DNA of 45,622 bases, from the NCBI RefSeq assembly GCF_018613835.1, contig NZ_JAGGPM010000038.1, forward strand, positions 1 to 45,622, read 5' to 3'. Shown here piece after piece: positions 23,258 to 31,417 of this stretch. The DNA comes from Arthrobacter sp. ISL-5. Its GTDB lineage: Bacteria > Actinomycetota > Actinomycetes > Actinomycetales > Micrococcaceae. The stretch's first letter is position 1; each line of letters starts with the position of its first letter. Made by a program: the position numbers and the translations under genes. Below the pieces are notes generated by a model. It made no database searches, was not told the origin of the DNA, and was given only the letters and a program-made list of their open reading frames with translations.

Positions 23258-24190
23258 TCAGGCCCCTGACACCAGGACGAACAGCATGAAGGCCACCGGG
23301 GAGGCGAACACGATCGAGTCCAGCCTGTCCATGACCCCGCCGTGTCCGGGCAGGATGCTGCTCATGTCCTTGATTCCCAGTTCGCGTTTCACCATGGACT
23401 CTGCAAGGTCGCCGGCGGTTGCGGACGCAACCATGCCGACTGCCAGGACCACACCGACCCACCACGGCTTGCCCAGGAGGAAGACGCTGGCCAGGACACC
23501 GATCAGCATGGCGCCGGCGATGGACCCGGCAAAGCCTTCCCAAGTTTTCTTGGGGCTGATCTTGGGAGCCATGGGGTGCTTGCCCAGGGAGGCGCCCACC
23601 AGGTAGCCGAAAGTGTCATTGGAGACCACGAGGAGCAGCAGGATGACAATCTGCCACGCACCCTCCGGCACCACCCCGCCGGGCCAGGGGCCGATCGGGG
23701 TCACGCCGCCCGCCACATGGAGCGGCAGCGCCGCGAAACTGATCAGGAACGGAACCCAGGCCAGTGTGAAGACGCCGGCGAAGATGCTCCGGGCCGAGCC
23801 GGTGGCGCTCTCGACAGACCGCCACAGCAACACGGCGACGCTGCTGATCAGCATCGCGAACAACAGGCTTTCCGGCCCGCCGAAGTAGGCGGAGAAGGGC
23901 ATGGCCACGGTGCCGACCATGACGGGGACGATCGGCAGGCGTGTGCCGTTGGCCTCGAGGGCACGGAAGATTTCCCACACGCCGAACACGGCAAAGGTGG
24001 TGGTGACGGCGACGAAGCCCAGCGGCAGGAACAGCAGGCCGCCCAGCACGGCAAAGAGCATGGCCAATCCGACGGCGGTTGCCGCCGGCAGGTTGCGCCC
24101 GGCTCCGGGGGTCGGGTTGGGCCTCGGGTGGCGGGGCTGGCGGGTCTGGGCCCGGGCCCGCGCTCCGGGGGCCTGCTGTGCCTGGCCCAT
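23258..24190 (-). CDS. cdsA: phosphatidate cytidylyltransferase
   Basis: A 310-residue CDP-diacylglycerol synthase. A charged, Pro/Arg-rich N-terminal tail (about 35 residues) precedes eight or so membrane helices. The family signature near residues 265-292 is intact: SMVKRELGIKD, then LPGHGGVMDRLDS. It converts phosphatidate and CTP to CDP-diacylglycerol at the inner membrane. Its ATG shares one base with the frr stop (TGATG). The order rpsB-tsf-pyrH-frr-cdsA is widely conserved in bacteria. Confidence 0.95.
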   Translation of the reverse strand: MGQAQQAPGARARAQTRQPRHPRPNPTPGAGRNLPAATAVGLAMLFAVLGGLLFLPLGFVAVTTTFAVFGVWEIFRALEANGTRLPIVPVMVGTVAMPFSAYFGGPESLLFAMLISSVAVLLWRSVESATGSARSIFAGVFTLAWVPFLISFAALPLHVAGGVTPIGPWPGGVVPEGAWQIVILLLLVVSNDTFGYLVGASLGKHPMAPKISPKKTWEGFAGSIAGAMLIGVLASVFLLGKPWWVGVVLAVGMVASATAGDLAESMVKRELGIKDMSSILPGHGGVMDRLDSIVFASPVAFMLFVLVSGA

Positions 24191-24747
24191 CAGACTTCGA
24201 GCAGCTCTGCTTCCTTGCGCTTGAGCAGCTCGTCGATTCCGTCGACGTGCTGCTTGGTCATGGCGTCGAGTTCCTTTTCGCCGCGGCTGCCTTCGTCTTC
24301 CCCTGCCTCGCCGTCCTTGACGAGCCTGTCCAGGGTTTCCTTGGCCTTGCGCCGGATGTTGCGGATCGAGATCTTGGCGTCTTCACCCTTGGACTTCACG
24401 ATCTTGACGTATTCCTTGCGGCGTTCCTGCGTGAGCTCCGGGATGGTGATGCGGATGACATTGCCGTCGTTGGACGGGTTGGCGCCGACCTCGGAGTCGC
24501 TGAGGGCCCGTTCGATGTCGCGCAGGGCCGTCTTGTCGTACGGGGTGATGAGGATGGTGCGGGCATCGGGAACCGCGAAGGAGGCCAGCTGCTGGAGGGG
24601 CGTGGGGGTGCCGTAGTACTCCACCATCACCTTGTTGTACAGGCCCGGGGTTGCCCGGCCGGTCCGGATCGAGGCGAAGTCTTCCTTGGCTACCTCAACC
24701 GCCTTGTCCATCTTGTCCCCGGCTTCGAGCAAGGTTTCTTCGATCAC
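24190..24747 (-). CDS. frr: ribosome recycling factor
   Basis: A 185-residue ribosome recycling factor, the usual length. Its three-helix bundle and beta/alpha/beta head are readable: EDFASIRTGRATPGLYNKVMV, PLQQLASFAVPDARTILITP, GNVIRITIPELTQERRKEYV and AKISIRNIRRKAKETLDRL. It splits post-termination ribosomes together with EF-G. Start is GTG at 24747, decided by GAGGAGA upstream. It is followed directly by cdsA. Confidence 0.97.
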   Translation of the reverse strand: MIEETLLEAGDKMDKAVEVAKEDFASIRTGRATPGLYNKVMVEYYGTPTPLQQLASFAVPDARTILITPYDKTALRDIERALSDSEVGANPSNDGNVIRITIPELTQERRKEYVKIVKSKGEDAKISIRNIRRKAKETLDRLVKDGEAGEDEGSRGEKELDAMTKQHVDGIDELLKRKEAELLEV

Positions 24748-24800
24748 GATCTCTCCTCAGAAATTGGTTCCCGGGCGGACCGGGGGCATTTCACAATCGG

Positions 24801-24823
24801 GGTTCCGCCCGATGGACGGAACC
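24801..24823. other. hairpin in the frr leader
   Basis: GGTTCCG (24801-24807) pairs with CGGAACC (24817-24823) with a 9-base loop. It lies between pyrH and frr and has no T-run on the leftward side, so it may be a weak attenuator or an RNA-processing structure. Confidence 0.35.
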
Positions 24824-24846
24824 TTCTAGAAATATCCTAGCTGTAA

Positions 24847-25584
24847 CTAGGGGGTGACCAGGGTTCCCATCTGTTCGCCGCGGATGGCGCGCGTGACGTT
24901 GCCTTCGCCTTCCATGCCGAAGACCACCATGGACAGGTTGTTGTCCTTGCACATGGTCATCGCGGTCTGGTCCATGACCCGGATGTCGCGGCGGAGGGCG
25001 TCGTCGTAGCTGAGCTTTTCCAGCTTCTCGGCGGCCGGGTCCTTCTTCGGATCGGCGGTGTATACGCCGTCCACGCCGCTCTTGGCCATCAGCACCACGT
25101 CCGCGTGGACCTCGAGGGCGCGCTGGGCGGCCACCGTGTCGGTCGAGAAGTAGGGCAGGCCGGCCCCGGCGCCGAAGATCACGACGCGGTTCTTCTCCAT
25201 GTGCCGGATGGCGCGGCGGGGAATGTAGGCCTCGGCAACCTGGCCCATGGTGATGGCGCTCTGGACCCGGGTCTCGACGCCGGCCTGCTCCAGGAAGTCC
25301 TGCAGGGCGAGGCAGTTCATGACGGTTCCCAGCATGCCCATGTAGTCGGCGCGCGAGCGGTCCATGCCGCTCTGGGACAGTTCGGCTCCGCGGAAGAAGT
25401 TGCCGCCACCCACCACAATGGCAACCTCGACGTCGGGAACGGCTGCGGCGATCTGCTTGGCAACTCCCCGGACGGTGTCCGGGTCAACGCCCAGCTTGCC
25501 TCCTCCGAAGACCTCACCGGACAGCTTCAGGAGGACCCGGCGCCTGTTCTTCTCTGACTGGACTGAAGTTTTGACGGCTTCCAT
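24847..25584 (-). CDS. pyrH: UMP kinase
   Basis: A 245-residue bacterial UMP kinase of the amino-acid-kinase fold, making UDP from UMP and ATP. Family blocks are RVLLKLSGEVFGG, VAIVVGGGNFFRG, RADYMGMLGTVMNCLALQD, VIFGAGAGLPYFSTDT, AKSGVDGVYTADP. GGAAGG precedes ATG 25584. A possible promoter with GATAAT as -10 lies just upstream, and a terminator separates it from tsf, so pyrH-frr-cdsA is probably its own transcription unit. Confidence 0.97.
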   Translation of the reverse strand: MEAVKTSVQSEKNRRRVLLKLSGEVFGGGKLGVDPDTVRGVAKQIAAAVPDVEVAIVVGGGNFFRGAELSQSGMDRSRADYMGMLGTVMNCLALQDFLEQAGVETRVQSAITMGQVAEAYIPRRAIRHMEKNRVVIFGAGAGLPYFSTDTVAAQRALEVHADVVLMAKSGVDGVYTADPKKDPAAEKLEKLSYDDALRRDIRVMDQTAMTMCKDNNLSMVVFGMEGEGNVTRAIRGEQMGTLVTP

Positions 25585-25615
25585 GGTGCCTTCCCGTAGG
25601 TGAACTCTGAGCTAG

Positions 25616-25621
25616 ATTATC
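25616..25621 (-). promoter_or_regulatory. candidate -10 element for pyrH
   Basis: On the bottom strand GATAAT lies 32 bp upstream of the pyrH start, between the tsf terminator and the gene. A -35 match is poor, so this is a weak call. Confidence 0.3.
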
Positions 25622-25666
25622 GTGCTGCGCGGCCAAAGCTCATATTCCCGCTTGGCCGGTGCATGC

Positions 25667-25700
25667 AAAAGGGGCGGCCACCGAAGTGACCACCCCCTTG
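25667..25700 (-). terminator. tsf terminator with TTCG tetraloop
   Basis: On the bottom strand AAGGGGGTGGTCAC, loop TTCG, GTGGCCGCCCCTT forms a stem with few mismatches followed by TTTT. It lies 10 bp after the tsf stop. Confidence 0.85.
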
Positions 25701-25709
25701 CGTGTCTGA

Positions 25710-26546
25710 CTAGGAGCCGACGCGGAAACGCGTGAAGGCGGTTCCCTTGACGCCGGCCTCTTCGAGGACCTGCGCAACGGACTTCTTGGCATCCTTGGCG
25801 AAAGCCTGGTCAACCAGGACTTCACCCTTGTAGAAGCCCGTAACTCGGCCTTCCACGATCTTGGTCATGGCGGCTTCGGGTTTGCCTTCGGCCTTGGCGG
25901 TCTCCTCGGCGATGCGGCGTTCGGACTCAACGAGTTCAGCCGGAACGTCCTCGCGGGAGAGGTAGTTCGGAGCCATGGCTGCGATGTGGACTGCAACGTC
26001 GTGGGCTGCGGTGGTGGCCGCTTCGCCTTCGCCGTCAACAGCGAACAGCACGCCGACTTGGGCCGGGAGGTCCTTGGAGGTCTTGTGCAGGTAGGCGTCG
26101 ACCGTGGCGCCCTCGATGCGGGAGATGCGGCGGACCACTACCTTCTCGCCGAGGACAGCGCCCTCTTCGACAACAACCTCGGACAGCGGCTTGCCGTCCA
26201 CGTCGGTGGCGAGCAGGGTCTCGAGGTCGGCTGCGCCGGACTCGACGGCGATGGCGAGGACCCGGTCGGCCAGCTGGATGAACTTGTCAGCCTTGGCGAC
26301 GAAGTCGGTCTCGCAGTTGACCTCGATCATTACGCCGACGCCGCCGTCGACCTTGGCAGCAACCAGGCCTTCAGCAGTGGAGCGGCCTTCGCGCTTGGTA
26401 GCGCCCTTCAGGCCCTTGATGCGGATGATCTCGATCGCCTTCTCGGCGTCGCCGTTGGCTTCGTCGAGAGCCTTCTTGACATCCATCATGCCGGCGCCGG
26501 TGCGCTCACGCAGAGCTTTGATATCAGCGGCAGTGTAGTTCGCCAT
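25710..26546 (-). CDS. tsf: translation elongation factor Ts
   Basis: A 278-residue EF-Ts, the nucleotide-exchange factor of EF-Tu. The N-terminal module reads YTAADIKALRERTGAGMMDV and the EF-Tu contact motif CETDFVAK is present around residue 80. Two core subdomains follow, ending in GTAFTRFRVGS. AGGGG precedes ATG 26546. It is transcribed with rpsB upstream and closed by a terminator. Confidence 0.97.
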   Translation of the reverse strand: MANYTAADIKALRERTGAGMMDVKKALDEANGDAEKAIEIIRIKGLKGATKREGRSTAEGLVAAKVDGGVGVMIEVNCETDFVAKADKFIQLADRVLAIAVESGAADLETLLATDVDGKPLSEVVVEEGAVLGEKVVVRRISRIEGATVDAYLHKTSKDLPAQVGVLFAVDGEGEAATTAAHDVAVHIAAMAPNYLSREDVPAELVESERRIAEETAKAEGKPEAAMTKIVEGRVTGFYKGEVLVDQAFAKDAKKSVAQVLEEAGVKGTAFTRFRVGS

Positions 26547-26587
26547 GTGAACCCCTCTGTCTAGAAAATTTATGTGGTGTACGGACC

Positions 26588-26626
26588 GACAGGACGGCAG
26601 CTCACCTGGTGAGCCGCCATCCTGTC
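26588..26626. other. long hairpin between rpsB and tsf
   Basis: GACAGGA...GGTGAGC folds on itself: GCTCACC/GGTGAGC forms the inner stem and GACAGGA/TCCTGTC the outer stem. No T-run follows on the leftward side, so an attenuator, processing site or partial terminator that sets the rpsB:tsf ratio is more likely than full termination. Confidence 0.6.
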
Positions 26627-26674
26627 AGTTACCCCGGCGCTGCGGACAGAGCCGGGAAATCCCGGTGGAGTTGT

Positions 26675-27550
26675 TTACTTCTCGGCGTCGGCGTCGGTAG
26701 CCTCGGCAGCTGCCGGGGCTTCCTCTGCAACGGGAGCAGCTTCAGCGGCCGGTGCTTCGGCGGCTGCCGGAGCTTCTTCGGACTTGCTGCCCTCGAGGAG
26801 TTCGCGCTCCCACTCGGCCAGCGGCTCTTCGGGGGTCTCGGCAGTGCCGGTTGCACGCTGGTTGCGGGCGATGAGGCCCTCTGCAACAGCGTCAGCAACA
26901 ACGCGGGTCAGGAGGTTCACGGAGCGGATGGCGTCGTCGTTGCCCGGGATCGGGAAGTCGACCTCATCCGGGTCGCAGTTGGTGTCCAGGATGGCAACAA
27001 CGGGGATGTTGAGCTTCTTGGCTTCGTCAACAGCGAGGTGTTCCTTCTTGGTGTCCACGATCCAGAGCACGGAGGGTGCCTTGGTCAGGTTGCGGATACC
27101 GCCGAGGTTGGACTCAAGCTTGGTGAGTTCGCGGCGAAGGAGCAGCAGTTCCTTCTTGGTGTAAGCGGAACCGGCGACGTCGTCGAAGTCGATCTCTTCG
27201 AGTTCCTTCATGCGCTGGATACGCTTGGCAACCGTCTGGAAGTTGGTCAGCATACCGCCGAGCCAACGCTGGTTGACGTACGGCTGGCCAACACGGGTGG
27301 CCTGCTCGGCAATTGCTTCCTGGGCCTGCTTCTTGGTGCCGACGAAGAGTACGGTTCCGCCGTGCGCGACGGTGGCCTTCACGAACTCGTAGGCGCGGTC
27401 GATGTAGGACAGCGACTGCTGAAGGTCAATGATGTAGATGCCGTTGCGCTCCGTGAAGATGAACCGCTTCATCTTCGGGTTCCAACGACGGGTCTGGTGT
27501 CCAAAGTGGACGCCGCTGTCAAGCAGCTGGCGCATAGTTACGACGGGCAT
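26675..27550 (-). CDS. rpsB: 30S ribosomal protein S2
   Basis: A 291-residue S2 protein. MRQLLDSGVHFGHQTRRWNP, FIFTERNGIYIIDLQQSL, GTKKQAQEAIAEQA, VNQRWLGGMLTN, and IPVVAILDTNCDPDEVDFPI split across the usual blocks identify it. The C-terminal 50 residues are an Ala/Glu/Pro-rich tail absent from short S2 proteins but common in actinobacteria. GGAAGGAG at good spacing decides ATG 27550. First gene of the ribosomal/translation unit. Confidence 0.97.
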   Translation of the reverse strand: MPVVTMRQLLDSGVHFGHQTRRWNPKMKRFIFTERNGIYIIDLQQSLSYIDRAYEFVKATVAHGGTVLFVGTKKQAQEAIAEQATRVGQPYVNQRWLGGMLTNFQTVAKRIQRMKELEEIDFDDVAGSAYTKKELLLLRRELTKLESNLGGIRNLTKAPSVLWIVDTKKEHLAVDEAKKLNIPVVAILDTNCDPDEVDFPIPGNDDAIRSVNLLTRVVADAVAEGLIARNQRATGTAETPEEPLAEWERELLEGSKSEEAPAAAEAPAAEAAPVAEEAPAAAEATDADAEK

Positions 27551-27972
27551 GCCGACGCTCCTTCCGGCAGGTCATTCATGAGAGAGCCCATGGGCCGCTC
27601 TTACCCTGCCAATAGTTGACGGTTATTTAGCTTCGCCCAGGCGGGCCAAGCTCCTGGCATCCATTGCGCTTCTCATCAGGACCGTTGCCGGACCTGACCG
27701 CAAGAGGCACAATCCTCCTCGGCGGGAAGCATAGGCTTCCGGTTTTGGAGGGCTGGATACGCGTAGTCAGCTGCTGCTCCCCCGCACTCCTGAATGGGGC
27801 GTGCTGACGCTACCCAAGAGACTGGAATACGTTGAGGGCACAGCAAACTGCTCCACCAAGTGTACTACAGGGGCACGCGGCAAAAGCACCAGCTGCGGGG
27901 TCGGCGGCTGCGTTTTCCACATACGCCGAAGAGGCGGTTCCGGCCGCCGGGCCGGGCGGCGAAGCTGGGGAA
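27551..27972. other. 422-bp rpsB / M23 divergent intergenic region
   Basis: I see no gene in it. It holds the long rpsB leader and promoter zone on the bottom strand. A small hairpin GGAAGC-ATAG-GCTTCC lies at 27725-27740, followed on the top strand by GGTTTTGG. The M23 frame is open back to an ATG at 27832, so a longer N-terminus cannot be fully excluded. No riboswitch class was recognised. Confidence 0.5.
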
Positions 27973-28524
27973 ATGAAAGCTCCCGTGCTCGTGGCACTCC
28001 TCCTGCTGGCGGTTGCCTCGACGGCACCCTCAACCTCCCCTGCCGCGGGCGCTCCCGCCGCCCCCGCCCGCTTCAGCGCCGCTCCGTCTCCGGCGGCAGC
28101 TTCGTGGAGCTGGCCGCTGACTCCCCGGCCGGCGGTGCTGCGCGCCTTCGACCCGCCGGACAAACCGTGGCTAAGCGGCCACCGGGGCGTGGACCTGAAG
28201 TCCGCGTCCGACGGCGGACCGGTCACCGCGCCGGAGTCCGGTACCGTGAGCTTTGTGGGCATCGTGGTGGACCGGCCCGTCATCACCGTGGACCACGGCA
28301 ACGGCCTGCGCAGCAGCTTCGAACCCGTATCGAGCACCCTGGCGAAAGGCGACGCGGTGGCCAAAGGGGAGGTCCTGGGCACGCTGCTCGCCGGGCACTG
28401 CGGCCCGACGCCCTGCGTTCACTGGGGCGTGCGCCGGGGAGGCGAGTACGTCAACCCGCTGGAATTCGTCATGGACCTGCGGCCGTCAGTCCTGCTGCCC
28501 CTGAACGGACGGCCGCCCGGCTGA
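27973..28524 (+). CDS. secreted M23-family metallopeptidase
   Basis: A 183-residue LytM-like peptidase. A signal peptide (MKAPVLVALLLLAVAST, then an Ala/Pro-rich tail) is followed by a domain with zinc ligands His70 and Asp74 in GHRGVDL, a HGNGLRSSF segment, and His150 in PCVHWGVR. Cys143 and Cys148 may form a disulfide. M23 enzymes cut peptidoglycan cross-bridges. ATG 27973 is chosen because it starts the signal peptide and GGGG lies just upstream; the longer frame from 27832 would bury the signal. An M23 gene beside rpsB is common in actinobacteria. Confidence 0.85.
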   Translation: MKAPVLVALLLLAVASTAPSTSPAAGAPAAPARFSAAPSPAAASWSWPLTPRPAVLRAFDPPDKPWLSGHRGVDLKSASDGGPVTAPESGTVSFVGIVVDRPVITVDHGNGLRSSFEPVSSTLAKGDAVAKGEVLGTLLAGHCGPTPCVHWGVRRGGEYVNPLEFVMDLRPSVLLPLNGRPPG

Positions 28525-28554
28525 CCCGGCGATCGAGCGGGAGTGCGCGCGGAA

Positions 28555-29745
28555 CTAGACGATGGCCGAGATGCCGGTGATGGCCCGTCCGGTCACTAGC
28601 GTGTTTATCTCATGGGTGCCCTCGTAGGAGTAGACGGCCTCCGCGTCGGCGAAGATCTTGGCCATCTCAAAGTCCGTCACGATGCCGTTTCCGCCCAGCA
28701 GGCTGCGGCCAATGGACACGCTCTCGCGCATCCGGGCGGTGGTGAACGCCTTGGCCAGGGCGGACTGCTCATCCTTGGCCTGGCCCGCGTCTTCGAGCTG
28801 GGACAGCCGGACCATCATGCCCATGGAGCTGACGGCGTTGCCCAGGATCTGGACCAGCTGGCTCTGCACCAATTGGAACGATGCGAGGGGGCGTCCAAAC
28901 TGGTGGCGCTCCACGGCGTAGCGCCGGGCGACATCGAAGGCCGCAAGCTGCTGGCCCACGGCCTGCCATGCGACCGCGAGGCGGGTGACCTTCAGGACCT
29001 TGTTGGTGTCGCGGAAGCTGTTGGCGTGGGCGAGTTTGAAGAACTCCGGAACTGCCACATCCTTGAGCGTGATGTCCGCGTTCTGCACCGTCCGCAGCGA
29101 TATCTTGTTCTCGATCTTGGCGGAGCTGAACCCGGGCAGTGTGGTGTCCACGAGGAAAGCCTTCACCTGGTTGTCGGCCACGTCTTTTGCGTAGATGACC
29201 ACCCAGTCGGAAAAGGTCGCATTCCCGATCCAGCGCTTGGCGCCATTGAGGATCCAGTGATCTCCCTCGCGCCTGGCCGTAGTGCGCGTTCCGCCGGCGA
29301 CGTCGGAGCCGCCCAGGGGCTCCGTGAGGCCGAAGGCGCCGATCTTTTTGAGCGAGTAGATGTCCGGCAGCCAGGCGTCCTGCTGCTCGCGGGAGGCGAG
29401 CGCCTCGATTGACCCGGTGAAGAGGCCGTCATGGACACCCATGAACGTGGCAATCGACGTGTCCGCGCGCGTGACCTCGGCGTGCACGATGCCCGCGAAG
29501 AGGTTGGAGTGGCCCTGCCGGCGCACCGGGCTGACCAGGTCGATCTCGGCGAGCTTCGGGATCAGCTCCATCGGAAACTCGCCCCGGTTCCAGCAGTCCA
29601 CCGCAATCGGCTTCACTTCACGGGCGAGGAAGGCGCGGATCTCGGCCAGCCTGTCCTGCTCCTTGCGGCTGAGTATCTGTTCGAAGGCGAAGAAGTCGCC
29701 GTCGGCGTAGGGCAGGTTGTTGATGTCGGTCGTAGCTGTGGACAT
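28555..29745 (-). CDS. acyl-CoA dehydrogenase, glutaryl-CoA dehydrogenase-like
   Basis: A 396-residue FAD acyl-CoA dehydrogenase. KIGAFGLTEPLGGSDVAGG is the FAD block, and WILNGAKRWIGNATFSDWVV with YSYEGTHEINTLVTGRAITG is characteristic of the glutaryl-CoA dehydrogenase branch, with the catalytic Glu in YEGTHE. That branch oxidises (and may decarboxylate) glutaryl-CoA from lysine or aromatic breakdown, but related members take other acyl-CoAs. AAGGA precedes ATG 29745. A perfect palindrome GTTACTGGTGAGTAAC lies 62 bp upstream, which suggests TetR-type control. Monocistronic. Confidence 0.88.
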   Translation of the reverse strand: MSTATTDINNLPYADGDFFAFEQILSRKEQDRLAEIRAFLAREVKPIAVDCWNRGEFPMELIPKLAEIDLVSPVRRQGHSNLFAGIVHAEVTRADTSIATFMGVHDGLFTGSIEALASREQQDAWLPDIYSLKKIGAFGLTEPLGGSDVAGGTRTTARREGDHWILNGAKRWIGNATFSDWVVIYAKDVADNQVKAFLVDTTLPGFSSAKIENKISLRTVQNADITLKDVAVPEFFKLAHANSFRDTNKVLKVTRLAVAWQAVGQQLAAFDVARRYAVERHQFGRPLASFQLVQSQLVQILGNAVSSMGMMVRLSQLEDAGQAKDEQSALAKAFTTARMRESVSIGRSLLGGNGIVTDFEMAKIFADAEAVYSYEGTHEINTLVTGRAITGISAIV

Positions 29746-29806
29746 GTTGTTCCTTCGCGGGTGATCAGCAGCGGCCGGAGGGCCGCGCGCCTTGCGTCAG
29801 CAGTAT

Positions 29807-29822
29807 GTTACTGGTGAGTAAC
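29807..29822. promoter_or_regulatory. GTTA-N8-TAAC operator box 3
   Basis: GTTACTGGTGAGTAAC has perfect 6-base arms GTTACT/AGTAAC. It has the same GTTA-N8-TAAC frame as the two boxes at 7989 and 8015 upstream of the leucine operon and sits 62 bp before an acyl-CoA dehydrogenase gene. Confidence 0.55.
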
Positions 29823-29871
29823 TTACCGCAGATTCGAAGAGAAACAAAGTGAAAACAGGAAGTCAAAGCCG

Positions 29872-29920
29872 GAAAACAAAGAAGCCGCGGCCAGCGTCGA
29901 AACGCGGGCCACGGCTTCCG
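29872..29920 (-). terminator. terminator after the CAT-anticodon tRNA
   Basis: On the bottom strand GAAGCCGTGGCC pairs with GGCCGCGGCTTC and is followed by TTTGTTTT. It lies about ten bases past the 3' end of the tRNA. Confidence 0.8.
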
Positions 29921-29930
29921 TGGAGAATAG

Positions 29931-30004
29931 TAGGGCTACTCGGACTTGAACCGAGGACCTTAGGATTATGAGTCCCGCGCTCTAACCAGCTGAGCTATAG
30001 CCCC
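29931..30004 (-). tRNA. tRNA with CAT anticodon (elongator Met or Ile2)
   Basis: A 74-base cloverleaf: acceptor GGGGCTA/TAGCCCT with a G-T first pair, D arm GCTC/GAGC, anticodon loop CTCATAA, T arm CTCGG-TTCAAGT-CCGAG, discriminator A. CCA is not encoded. The anticodon stem is imperfect (C27-A43, G28-T42). CAT serves methionine, or isoleucine after lysidine modification; the TTCAAGT loop is slightly more Ile2-like, but I cannot decide. It does not look like initiator tRNA. Confidence 0.9.
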
Positions 30005-30124
30005 ACGCCCTTGATATTGCAGCCCTGGAATTGCGCACCACTGTCGAAGTGCATTACCAGGGCCGCCATCTGCAGGGCAGAAACACTCTAGCAAACTGGC
30101 GGCCGGCTTTAGACCACCTTCGCC

Positions 30125-31321
30125 TTAGACCACTTTGTCGTCGTAGCTCGCGCCGCGGTACAGGTCCTCGAAAGTCTGAAGGGTCCCCTGGATGCTGTGG
30201 GGCTCCACCATGCAGCGGCTGGCGTGCCCCATGGCCTTCAGATCCTCGGCCGGCAGGCGCAGGATCCGCGTCAGCTTCCCTGCCAGGTCGGCGCTGTCAT
30301 TGGGCGTGAACAGGTAGCCGTTCTCACCGTCCCGCACGAGGTGGGGAAGGGCCATGGCGTCGGCCAGCAGCACGGGAGTGGAGGCGGACATAGCCTCCAG
30401 GGTCACGAGCGACTGCAACTCGGCGGTTCCCGGCATGCAGAAGATGTCCGCTTTGATGTAGGCCTCACGCAGGTCCTCGTCGCTGGCCATTCCCAGGAAC
30501 TTCACCCGGTCCCGCAGCCCAAGCCGCTCCACCAGCGACTCCAGGGCGGGACGCATCTCGCCGCCGCCCACGATCTCCAGGTGCACGTTCAGATCCGCAG
30601 GGCTGGCCGCGACGGCCTTGATCAGCACATCAACGTGCTTCTCCTCCGCCAGCCGGCCGGCAAAAAGCACGGTCGGGTGGGCATGCGGCTCAATGACCTC
30701 GCCCGGCGTGAGCTCGTAGGCGGCCGAGTCGATGCCGTTGGACAGCGGCAGGACCTTGCGCAGGAACGCGTGCTGGTGCATGGCCTTGGCAGCCAGCGGC
30801 GTTGGAGTGGTCACGACGTCCGCCTTGCCCATCACCTTGCCCATGTCCTTCCAGGAGATCTTCCCGATGATGTCCTTGAACCACTGCGGGAACGGCAGGA
30901 AAGGGTTGAGGTTCTCAGGCATGAAGTGGTTGGTGGCAACGATCCGGATGCCGCGCTTCTCGGCTTCGTACAGCACGTGCTCGCCGATCATGTAGTGGCT
31001 CTGGATGTGCACCACGTCCGGCTGGACCTTGTCGAACAGCAGGCTGATCTCCTTCTTGATCTCCCAGGGGAAGCAGATCCGGAAATACTCGTGCGTGAAG
31101 ACACCGTGCGAGCGAAGCCGGTGGACGGTGCCTTCCTTGCGGAATTCGGTGAAGCTCCTGCCCGTGTCCGCGCGGGGGGCGAGGACGTGGACGTTGTGTC
31201 CGCGGCCCGTCATTCCGTTGGCGAGCCTGTAGCCGAACTGTGCGGCGCCGTTGACGTGGGGCGGATAGGTGTCCGCCGCAATGAGGATGGTCAGTGGACG
31301 CTGGGCATCGGGCATGGTCAC
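30125..31321 (-). CDS. GT4-family glycosyltransferase, probably acting on a lipid
   Basis: A 398-residue GT-B fold enzyme. The N-terminal acceptor half has ADTYPPHVNGAAQFGYRLA and ATNHFMPENL, as in diacylglycerol glucosyl/mannosyltransferases. The C-terminal donor half has VLFAGRLAEEKHVDVLIKA and the E-x7-E motif ELQSLVTLE. It uses a nucleotide sugar and retains configuration. Neighbouring genes for a CDP-alcohol phosphatidyltransferase and a transporter support a glycolipid role; Micrococcaceae make mannosylated diacylglycerol. GTG at 31321 has GGAG eight bases upstream; an ATG two codons later is also possible. The 3' end (30105-30136) shows a 16-base imperfect duplication across the stop. 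Confidence 0.85.
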   Translation of the reverse strand: MTMPDAQRPLTILIAADTYPPHVNGAAQFGYRLANGMTGRGHNVHVLAPRADTGRSFTEFRKEGTVHRLRSHGVFTHEYFRICFPWEIKKEISLLFDKVQPDVVHIQSHYMIGEHVLYEAEKRGIRIVATNHFMPENLNPFLPFPQWFKDIIGKISWKDMGKVMGKADVVTTPTPLAAKAMHQHAFLRKVLPLSNGIDSAAYELTPGEVIEPHAHPTVLFAGRLAEEKHVDVLIKAVAASPADLNVHLEIVGGGEMRPALESLVERLGLRDRVKFLGMASDEDLREAYIKADIFCMPGTAELQSLVTLEAMSASTPVLLADAMALPHLVRDGENGYLFTPNDSADLAGKLTRILRLPAEDLKAMGHASRCMVEPHSIQGTLQTFEDLYRGASYDDKVV

Positions 31322-31343
31322 GTGGAGAGCTCCTGGTGGTCAC

Positions 31344-31371
31344 GGTGCGGTCTGCTTCGGCTGACCGCACC
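31344..31371. other. hairpin between transporter and glycosyltransferase genes
   Basis: GGTGCGGTC (31344-31352) pairs perfectly with GACCGCACC (31363-31371); the loop contains TTCG. No T-run follows on the leftward side. It may weaken read-through from the DMT gene into the glycosyltransferase gene. Confidence 0.45.
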
Positions 31372-31417
31372 TGGTGGCCGCTGGCGCGTTGGCGCCTGGC
31401 CCGCAGTGAAAAATCGG

